This document shows, in pieces, positions 33,021-37,563 of a stretch of 39,311 nucleotides of DNA. The number at the start of each line of letters is the position of its first letter. Within the stretch, counting starts at the first letter, position 1. The DNA comes from a virus. The notes under the pieces are model-generated. The model was not told where the DNA came from. It saw only the letters and a list, made by a program, of their open reading frames with translations, and did no database searches. A program made the position numbers and the translations under genes. The stretch spans positions 1-39,311 of IMG/VR virus record IMGVR_UViG_3300030389_002547, one strand, 5' to 3'.

Positions 33021-33323
33021 ATGAAAATTGAAATGCCTTGGTCAGGTTGGTTTAACAAACAAGCTAAAAAAAGACGTAAAATTGAACCTTGGGTAATGGC
33101 AAATATTTCTATGGAGGAAGAATTTGAAGTAGAAAGAATATTAAGAGAAGTGTTTAATTATATCGATCCTGATGATATACCTGACTTAATAAGTGCTTTT
33201 GCTATGGAAAATTTTAGATTAACAAAAATTATAAATCAAGCTGGAGATCATATTGATAAATTAAATGCTAAATCTTGTTCTCCCAAAAATAAGCACAATC
33301 CTTTGCCCACACCCCCCCAGTAG
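33021..33323 (+). CDS. Small helical hypothetical protein
   Basis: I choose the ATG at 33021 since GGAGG at 33008-33012 stands at the right distance; a TTG at 33006 would add five residues and put this site in the coding region. The 100-residue protein begins MKIEMPWSGWFNKQAKKRRK and continues with helices (MEEEFEVERILREVFNYIDP; ISAFAMENFRLTKIINQAGD). The C-terminus (SPKNKHNPLPTPPQ) is translated from the antisense of a minus-strand gene end, with which it overlaps for 56 bases. No family is recognised. Confidence 0.6.
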   Translation: MKIEMPWSGWFNKQAKKRRKIEPWVMANISMEEEFEVERILREVFNYIDPDDIPDLISAFAMENFRLTKIINQAGDHIDKLNAKSCSPKNKHNPLPTPPQ

Positions 33324-33582
33324 CTTTCCCCTCTGGCATTCCCAAACCACATTCAGATTTTACAACTAACCAATGTATACATTCAATACATATTGGATGA
33401 TTTCTACTTAAACATCTTGCATCTGCATATAAATATTCAGCTTCGATAAGTGCAGGTTCCAACTCTTTTGCCTTTAACGGTAAATTTATTTTTCCTTGTT
33501 TCGTTTTTATTTTTACTCGCCAAACACTTGGCTCTTCTTCATATAGAACCATGCGACCTGCATGATATCTAAGAGAAGCCAT
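33268..33582 (-). CDS. Hypothetical protein with cysteine cluster
   Basis: The 104-residue product starts MASLRYHAGRMVLYEEEPSV, has a basic beta part (WRVKIKTKQGKINLPLKAKE), and then cysteines in CLSRNHPICIECIHWLV, SECGLGMPEG and WAKDCAYF. The last two motifs, C-x-L/G-G-x-P-E and A-x-x-C-x-x-F, look like a small metal-binding domain of phage proteins (C-C-C-C spaced). The start overlaps the stop of a 49-residue gene by one base (TAATG), and its end overlaps a convergent gene. The function is unknown. Confidence 0.62.
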   Translation of the reverse strand: MASLRYHAGRMVLYEEEPSVWRVKIKTKQGKINLPLKAKELEPALIEAEYLYADARCLSRNHPICIECIHWLVVKSECGLGMPEGKATGGVWAKDCAYFWENKI

Positions 33583-33731
33583 TATCTAACCCAAATTTTA
33601 TCCTCGTAACCATTAGGAGGTGTGCTGATCCAATATCTTCTACCATTTATAACTCTAAAAACATGATTACCGCAACAAACAATTTGTCCTAAGTCTTGCT
33701 GCTGCGTCTTCTGCTTCTGATTTTGTCTCAT
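33582..33731 (-). CDS. Small hypothetical protein (49 aa) inside a coupled chain
   Basis: The ATG at 33731 opens a frame ending in TAA at 33582-33584. The first 16 residues are Gln/Lys-rich and overlap the C-terminus of the next gene upstream. The rest, QIVCCGNHVFRVINGRRYWI then STPPNGYEDKIWVR, is a compact beta pattern typical of short phage proteins (V-x-R-V-I-N-G-R-R-Y-W-I). The stop shares one base with the ATG of the next gene (TAATG), which is strong support in this tightly coupled operon. The start codon may be further down if the basic start is not used. Confidence 0.55.
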   Translation of the reverse strand: MRQNQKQKTQQQDLGQIVCCGNHVFRVINGRRYWISTPPNGYEDKIWVR

Positions 33732-33852
33732 ATAATCTACCGACATAAACTTTTTTTCCATCGTAAAACCAAGGTCTGAATTTTGCTGTTAGTCCATAAT
33801 ATATCGGGTTAACTCCGATTTGTCCTTTGCAGACTAAATGTGTGATATACAA
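33667..33852 (-). CDS. Small hypothetical protein (61 aa)
   Basis: The protein starts MYITHLVCKGQIGVNPIYYG and continues LTAKFRPWFYDGKKVYVGRL, ending in YETKSEAEDAAARLRTNCLL. The W/Y-rich strand-turn-strand pattern followed by a T-x-x-E-A-E-x-A helix resembles AP2-like or integrase Arm-type small DNA-binding domains (strand, strand, strand, helix), but the match is loose and no basic recognition surface is obvious. It is overlapped by the 49-residue gene at its 3' end. Confidence 0.55.
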   Translation of the reverse strand: MYITHLVCKGQIGVNPIYYGLTAKFRPWFYDGKKVYVGRLYETKSEAEDAAARLRTNCLLR

Positions 33853-33877
33853 GATTTTTACAAATTACTTATGAAGA

Positions 33878-34039
33878 TTAAGGTTTTTTTATAAGCCAAT
33901 TAATTTTAAGATTAGCTTTCTTGCATTTCACGCAAGATAATGCACACCAACTTAAATGATAAACACGAGCTATATGGTTGCACTCAGGGCATTTAATTAA
34001 TGACCCTTCGTATTTTTTACATTTTGTGTATGAGGTCAT
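33878..34039 (-). CDS. Zinc-ribbon protein (53 aa)
   Basis: The ATG at 34039 gives MTSYTKCKKYEGSLIKCPEC and continues NHIARVYHLSWCALSCVKCK with a W-L-I-K-K-P end. C-P-E-C and C-V-K-C form a zinc ribbon with W/H residues between them. A longer form from ATG 34066 (62 residues) exists, but the shorter start lies two bases after the stop of the 30-residue gene, as usual in this operon. Similar ribbons are known to me from cyanophage genomes, without function. Confidence 0.62.
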   Translation of the reverse strand: MTSYTKCKKYEGSLIKCPECNHIARVYHLSWCALSCVKCKKANLKINWLIKKP

Positions 34040-34041
34040 TT

Positions 34042-34134
34042 TTACAAACTTTTCCTGTTTTTCCATAATTTAATAAGTGTTTCTAATTCTTTAATGCGAG
34101 CAGTGGCTGCTGCGATTTTTTGCTCTGTTGTCAT
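34042..34134 (-). CDS. Very small helical protein (30 aa)
   Basis: The ATG at 34134 overlaps the stop of the upstream gene as ATGA, and the stop at 34042 lies two bases before the ATG of the zinc-ribbon gene. The peptide is MTTEQKIAAATARIKELETL followed by IKLWKNRKSL, a single amphipathic helix with leucine spacing that suits a small coiled coil. The clean coupling on both sides is the main evidence for a gene. The function is unknown. Confidence 0.55.
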   Translation of the reverse strand: MTTEQKIAAATARIKELETLIKLWKNRKSL

Positions 34135-34394
34135 GCGTTAATTAAATCTTTTATCTGTTGGTCTGTCCAACCAAAAAAATCAATAAGTTTGTTATATGCA
34201 AAATATTTATTTTTGCCTTTTTGAGAAAACAAACCTGCAACACATTCTTGTTGAAAATCTAGTGCCATCCATTTTGCTTTGACTTCTACAGGTGCATCGT
34301 CATCTGGTATCCAATATTCAAAAATAATTTTAGTTTTCATGTCCCAATATATTTGTCCTCTATATGGGTCTTTTGGGAAAATAATTTTATTCAT
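34131..34394 (-). CDS. Hypothetical protein (87 aa)
   Basis: The product (MNKIIFPKDPYRGQIYWDMK; FEYWIPDDDAPVEVKAKWMA; FFGWTDQQIKDLINA) is aromatic-rich with a beta-type N-terminus and a C-terminal helix. I do not recognise the family. It overlaps both its neighbours by 4 bases (ATGA at each end), so it is part of one polycistronic minus-strand unit from 34,877 to at least 33,878. Its single cysteine excludes a zinc ribbon. Confidence 0.6.
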   Translation of the reverse strand: MNKIIFPKDPYRGQIYWDMKTKIIFEYWIPDDDAPVEVKAKWMALDFQQECVAGLFSQKGKNKYFAYNKLIDFFGWTDQQIKDLINA

Positions 34395-34621
34395 TTGACT
34401 ATCCTATAGTTACAATCTCCCCACCTAGCTTTAATATATTTTGCTGCTTTCGCCTCAGTTTCTGCATAGGTAGTAAGTTTCATAGGTGCATTACCAACTC
34501 CATTTACAATAAATGTAAATTTCTTAGTTTTCTTATCTTTTTCAGGTCTTGTAACACCTTCCATATCTGGTGGCATATCAAGCAATTCTTTATCAGGAAA
34601 GTTATTTGATTTCATTGTCAA
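34391..34621 (-). CDS. Hypothetical protein (76 aa)
   Basis: The protein begins MTMKSNNFPDKELLDMPPDM, with a second ATG at 34615 as alternative start. It has a basic middle (RPEKDKKTKKFTFIVNGVGN) and a C-terminal beta-alpha unit (MKLTTYAETEAKAAKYIKAR then WGDCNYRIVK). The unit with T-Y-A-E-T-E-A-K-A-A looks like a small DNA- or RNA-binding fold with an 'x-T-E-x-E-A' helix, but the assignment is open. It overlaps the genes on either side by 20 and 4 bases. Confidence 0.58.
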   Translation of the reverse strand: MTMKSNNFPDKELLDMPPDMEGVTRPEKDKKTKKFTFIVNGVGNAPMKLTTYAETEAKAAKYIKARWGDCNYRIVK

Positions 34622-34877
34622 CGTCCTCTCTTTCCCATTTTTTAAAGTCTTTAATTTTCATGTTTCTTACTTTGTTTACCTCGTAATTATGTTTAATAAT
34701 AATAATTTGTATATTTTCATCAACCCAATCAGACTTTAAATAAGCAGTATGGTTATCTCGATATTGAACAATGTGATCATAACCACGAATATCTCTATCA
34801 AGTTTTTCTTCAAGCCATAAAAGTCTTTTTTCTCGAAGTCTTCGTAGTTTAATTACTGATTTAGGTGTTTCTGCCAT
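34602..34877 (-). CDS. Hypothetical basic protein (91 aa), first of the small-gene operon
   Basis: This highly charged protein (KSVIKLRRLREKRLLWLEEK; DIRGYDHIVQYRDNHTAYLK; MKIKDFKKWEREDVDNEIK) is helical at both ends, with a beta centre (DENIQIIIIKHNYEVN). No family is recognised. It is the first gene after the 222-base gap at 34,878-35,099, so its leader on the minus strand contains the hairpin described separately. No Shine-Dalgarno sequence is visible before ATG 34877, only an A/T-rich stretch. Confidence 0.58.
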   Translation of the reverse strand: MAETPKSVIKLRRLREKRLLWLEEKLDRDIRGYDHIVQYRDNHTAYLKSDWVDENIQIIIIKHNYEVNKVRNMKIKDFKKWEREDVDNEIK

Positions 34878-34913
34878 AATAAAAAATTGAGGACTTACAG
34901 ATCATGTCAGCTT

Positions 34914-34972
34914 ATTTAGTGGCTTAATACTCGGAGGCAACCAAGAAGAACCCCCTAGACCCACCACTAAAT
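34914..34972 (-). ncRNA. Structured leader or non-coding element
   Basis: ATTTAGTGG (34914-34922) and CCACTAAAT (34964-34972) form a perfect 9-bp stem that closes a 41-base interior. On the minus strand the interior holds GGGGG and CCTCC, which can make a second 5-bp stem (one G-U pair) around TTCTTCTTGGTTG. The region is richer in G+C than its flanks and lies in the leader of the small-gene operon that begins at 34877. I know no matching riboswitch or tRNA. It may be a leader, attenuator or small RNA. Confidence 0.4.
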
Positions 34973-35029
34973 CTTCGATGAGAACTTTTAATATCATTTG
35001 TAAAATTGTTTACTAGGAGTATGAGGGTC

Positions 35030-35242
35030 ATGGCTCCCAAGATTACAAAAAAGCAGCGAGACAACCTGGAAAACTGGCAGGTGGATCTTGCCCCATATGC
35101 TAAAAATCGATTTCGTCTGAGCCGAGAGGTGCATCAACAGGACTTGCTGATGGTGTACCAGACTCATAAATCTCCTTTTGTTTTTTATAGTCTGTCTCAA
35201 TCTTCAATGCAAGGAATTTTTTACCATTTGGATTATTCTTAG
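35030..35242 (+). CDS. Possible small plus-strand gene overlapping the minus operon
   Basis: The ATG at 35030 opens 70 codons (MAPKITKKQRDNLENWQVDL, then APYAKNRFRLSREVHQQ). AGGAG at 35015-35019 lies ten bases ahead, and another in-frame ATG is at 35021. The first part reads like a real basic helical protein and sits in the gene-free gap. The last 143 bases are antisense to the well supported gene at 35100-35474 and there look like a shadow. I list it with low confidence. Confidence 0.25.
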   Translation: MAPKITKKQRDNLENWQVDLAPYAKNRFRLSREVHQQDLLMVYQTHKSPFVFYSLSQSSMQGIFYHLDYS

Positions 35243-35474
35243 GTGTATTTGTGTAACCTGATGCTCTTAATGGTATGAAGTCTCCTACATAACCATCATT
35301 ATCGGGTTTTGCATTTTTAAGGTAAGAAATTAGTTCTGGGATTTGTCCTACAGGTACTTTTACAGTTCCTTTGTAATCAGGATAGTTTTTAGATTGATCA
35401 AACTTTTCTTTGTAGAAGTTTTGATTATCAGCATCTGTTTGTCTAAAAACAGCTAATTGTAATTCGAGTGTCAT
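35100..35474 (-). CDS. Recombination-cluster protein with SSB-like acidic tip
   Basis: The 124-residue product (MTLELQLAVFRQTDADNQNF; YKGTVKVPVGQIPELISYLK; GDFIPLRASGYTNTPKNNPN) is a beta-rich, charged small domain with a disordered, Ser/Pro-rich C-terminus ending GSDEIDF. E. coli SSB ends in DDDIPF, and such acidic-hydrophobic tips bind partner proteins. Together with the RecT-like and nuclease genes upstream this suggests an ssDNA-binding protein of the annealing system. No OB-fold motif can be shown by eye, so the function is inference. It overlaps the HTH gene stop by 4 bases (ATGA). Confidence 0.55.
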   Translation of the reverse strand: MTLELQLAVFRQTDADNQNFYKEKFDQSKNYPDYKGTVKVPVGQIPELISYLKNAKPDNDGYVGDFIPLRASGYTNTPKNNPNGKKFLALKIETDYKKQKEIYESGTPSASPVDAPLGSDEIDF

Positions 35475-35680
35475 GTTTTTAAATTAGAATTTTGACGTTT
35501 GGCTAGTTCAAGCTCCTCTATCTCAGCCACCTTATAGAGGATCTTTCCATTAATCGAATAGAAAGAAGGGGGTTTGCCCTGCCTTCGCCATCGTTCAACA
35601 GTATCTGCATGGACTCGCCATCGTTCAGCAAGTTCCACGCTTGTGATAAATTCGTCTTTAGAAATCGAGGTCATTGTCAT
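35471..35680 (-). CDS. Small helix-turn-helix protein, MerR/excisionase-like
   Basis: The 69-residue protein has SVELAERWRVHADTVERWRR then QGKPPSFYSINGKILYKVAE, the winged HTH pattern of the PF12728 family (T/S-x-x-x-A-E-x-[WL]-x-V-x-x-x-T-[VI]-x-x-W-[RI]-x-x-G, wing G-x-x-x-[YR]). Such proteins serve as excisionases or small regulators. A second ATG two codons in (35674) is possible. Its position between the RecT-like and SSB-like genes points to a role in early regulation or recombination. No integrase is present in the window, so excision is not shown. Confidence 0.8.
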   Translation of the reverse strand: MTMTSISKDEFITSVELAERWRVHADTVERWRRQGKPPSFYSINGKILYKVAEIEELELAKRQNSNLKT

Positions 35681-36293
35681 CCTCCTGTATTTTTTCTACC
35701 TGCACCTGGGACTCGGATACATTGATAGGTTCTGACTCTATATCTACCACTTCCTCAGATGTTTGCACACCTAATAACAAGTCGGGAATATATTGTCTAC
35801 CAAAAAAAGTTGCAGCTCGGTTGCGAAGCATTAATTCTGGCATTGAGGCATATTTTGAGTTTCTTGCAGCCCACCCTTCTTGTCTTGCCATACGCATAGA
35901 AACTGTTGTGCCTTTAACTTGTTTTTTATCTTCAAGCCTTGTAGCAATACATTGTACTTCTAATGTTTCGCCCTCACCTTTTACTAAATAATCAAAGTTA
36001 GAAAATCTTCCGCACGACATGATGGTACTAGCAATAAATTGTGCGCTCCAATAAGGTTTGCCGTGTATAACATTTAAATTTTGCATTACAGTAAGTGGAC
36101 TAAGGTGCATTCTTTTACTCATCTCAAGTGCTACTAAACAATTTGGTAAACCTTGTTGGCCTTGATATTGTTTTGGTACAAGTTGTGAATCTGCTAAACT
36201 TTTTGCTTGTCTTTGTGCAAACTCAAAACTATCAGCATTGTGATAAATAGAAGACTCGCTCTCTATAGATGTTTTTGTGATTTCAGATGTCAT
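35658..36293 (-). CDS. RecT-like single-strand annealing protein
   Basis: The 211-residue protein has LPNCLVALEMSKRMHLSPLT then VMQNLNVIHGKPYWSAQFIA, the pattern of RecT-related phage annealing proteins (CL.AL..A..L..NPL.VMQNL..I.GK..WSAQF). It goes on with CGRFSNFDYLVKGEGETLEV and MPELMLRNRAATFFGRQYIP then DLLLGVQTSEEVVDI. It should coat ssDNA and anneal it with complementary strands during replication or recombination. The C-terminus ends NDLDF, an acidic-hydrophobic tip like SSB. It shares an ATGA with the 46-residue gene upstream and the nuclease gene is next, the usual RecE/RecT pairing. Confidence 0.78.
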   Translation of the reverse strand: MTSEITKTSIESESSIYHNADSFEFAQRQAKSLADSQLVPKQYQGQQGLPNCLVALEMSKRMHLSPLTVMQNLNVIHGKPYWSAQFIASTIMSCGRFSNFDYLVKGEGETLEVQCIATRLEDKKQVKGTTVSMRMARQEGWAARNSKYASMPELMLRNRAATFFGRQYIPDLLLGVQTSEEVVDIESEPINVSESQVQVEKIQEDDNDLDF

Positions 36294-36430
36294 TTAGTAG
36301 ACCTCAATCTGGTTTTTGTATTTACCTTTTTTACAAAATCTTGAACAAGTTCTGATTTGTGAAGGTATGGGAAAAGATACGCTTTTAGTTGTATCCACTC
36401 TCCTTGTTTGTAATCGAATTCGATTTTCAT
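36290..36430 (-). CDS. Small protein (46 aa) between nuclease and annealing protein
   Basis: The ATG at 36430 shares one base with the stop of the nuclease gene (TAATG) and the TGA at 36290 overlaps the start of the RecT-like gene (ATGA). The peptide starts MKIEFDYKQGEWIQLKAYLF and continues PYLHKSELVQDFVKKVNTKT to a basic end. Coupling at both ends is strong evidence for a gene. The family is not recognised. It may help pair the nuclease and the annealing protein. Confidence 0.65.
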   Translation of the reverse strand: MKIEFDYKQGEWIQLKAYLFPYLHKSELVQDFVKKVNTKTRLRSTK

Positions 36431-37257
36431 TAGTAAAGTTCAATCTCCTGATAGTTTTGTGGTGTGACCTTTTTATTAGTCATCCAGGGAGGAAGACTAA
36501 TATCTTGGATGGTCGGTGTGTAGTCAGGGTATAATTTTGTTTCTTGGCATATTCTTAAAAGTTCTAATGATTTTTCTACTTCACTCATCCCTGCATTAAT
36601 CATGTCCTCATCCGCTCGATAAACTCCAATACAATATGGTGCTGTTTTTTCTATTGCAATAAAAATAAATTCTTTTGCAGGTACATCTAGCTTTCTTAAT
36701 CCTCTTAAGTACCAGGCACATTGAATGTGATAACCAAAATTTGCTATAGATTTTTGAAAACCTTTAGGACTCGCATCTTGTGTCGTTTTAAGGTCAACAA
36801 CTGTATTTCCATCGTTAGATAGCCAATCAGGTCTACATTTACCCTTTATTTTGTATAAATCTTCCCAAAAATAGCTTAATTCTGCTAATCCATCGTTATC
36901 GTATATAAATTTTGCAGGGCTGTTTAAAAAGTTGTGATTCATCTGTATGAGATTTTCTTCCCATTCAGCAGACAATATATTTAGATGACCATGTTCTTGC
37001 ATCCATTCTTTGCCTTCTTTTGTTCTGCCGTTAAATGCTTTTGGCTTAAATACATAATTTTTCTTAAATAAATCATTTTCTAAGAAATATGTATGCACAG
37101 CAGTTCCTTCTTCCATTGCTTTTGTAGGAACAGTTTCATGCGTTTTACGGAATATATATTTCTTAGGATTTGATAATGCATCACGAATACTACTAGAAGA
37201 CTCGTAGTCTTTCTTTGCGTGATATTCTGCATTGCTCATTACAAGGGGTTTATACAT
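36430..37257 (-). CDS. PDDEXK exonuclease, RecE/DUF3799-like
   Basis: The 275-residue protein begins YKPLVMSNAEYHAKKDYESS and has H55 (GTAVHTYFLE), E126 (GLAELSYFW), D144 in KCRPDWL and D155-L-K157 in VVDLKTTQDA, then SIANFGYHIQCAWYL. This is the pattern of RecE-type nucleases (PF12684: H...E...RPD...D-x-K...QAA-Y), which degrade one strand of dsDNA and load the RecT partner. All expected catalytic residues are present. It starts with ATG 37257; ATG at 37239 is an alternative. It overlaps the gene upstream by 8 bases and the 46-residue gene by one. Confidence 0.85.
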   Translation of the reverse strand: MYKPLVMSNAEYHAKKDYESSSSIRDALSNPKKYIFRKTHETVPTKAMEEGTAVHTYFLENDLFKKNYVFKPKAFNGRTKEGKEWMQEHGHLNILSAEWEENLIQMNHNFLNSPAKFIYDNDGLAELSYFWEDLYKIKGKCRPDWLSNDGNTVVDLKTTQDASPKGFQKSIANFGYHIQCAWYLRGLRKLDVPAKEFIFIAIEKTAPYCIGVYRADEDMINAGMSEVEKSLELLRICQETKLYPDYTPTIQDISLPPWMTNKKVTPQNYQEIELY

Positions 37258-37498
37258 CTTTTTCTATCCTGTCCTTCCAATTATCAAAGCCATCATTGTA
37301 AAGCTTGTCTCCCCATCCAAGAAAAGTATCAAGCTCATTACAATCACAGATATGTTTAAGTAAATCACTAGTCATTATCTTGTAAAGTTCTTTTTCTCCA
37401 AATTTTAGAAAGCCACTATCAACAGCAGAACAAAAACCTTTATAATTGTCTGTTCTTACATGAAGTAATAAACGATCTACTAATTCTTTTTTGTCCAT
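37250..37498 (-). CDS. Hypothetical protein (82 aa), first gene of the recombination operon
   Basis: The product (MDKKELVDRLLLHVRTDNYK; KFGEKELYKIMTSDLLKHIC; LDTFLGWGDKLYNDGFDNWK) is helical, with aromatic residues near the C-terminus. I do not recognise a family. Its ATG at 37498 lies about 30 bases after the promoter-like sequence at 37,531-37,559, so it should be the first gene of the early minus-strand operon. The overlap with the nuclease gene start is 8 bases. Confidence 0.65.
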   Translation of the reverse strand: MDKKELVDRLLLHVRTDNYKGFCSAVDSGFLKFGEKELYKIMTSDLLKHICDCNELDTFLGWGDKLYNDGFDNWKDRIEKDV

Positions 37499-37512
37499 TT
37501 ATAAATAAAAGA

Positions 37513-37530
37513 CTTGTCGTTTCTTGTCGT
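37513..37530. promoter_or_regulatory. Direct repeats, possible operator
   Basis: CTTGTCGT occurs twice, at 37513-37520 and 37523-37530, with the two copies in phase at a 10-base period (one helical turn). They lie just downstream of the -10 box of the minus-strand promoter, around its predicted start site. A repressor binding there would block transcription. The two starts differ only in flanking bases. Confidence 0.45.
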
Positions 37531-37559
37531 ATCATATACCCTTAAAACATCTCGTGCAA
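37531..37559 (-). promoter_or_regulatory. Sigma70-like promoter for the recombination operon
   Basis: Read on the minus strand, TTGCAC (37559-37554) and TATGAT (37536-37531) are separated by exactly 17 bases. The match is 4 of 6 to TTGACA and 5 of 6 to TATAAT. The start would be near 37,524, about 25 bases before the first ATG of the operon. It lies in the 65-base gap between divergent genes, where a promoter is expected. Confidence 0.6.
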
Positions 37560-37563
37560 CCTC

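Noticed and set aside
34914-34972. tRNA or tmRNA in the structured gap
   Set aside because: The stem is 9 bp with a 41-base interior. There is no T-loop GGTTCRA-type motif or acceptor-CCA arrangement on either strand.
35658-36534. Plus-strand frames at 35674-35991 and 36316-36534
   Set aside because: Both are antisense to the RecT-like, 46-residue and nuclease genes, which have family motifs and coupled start-stop signals.
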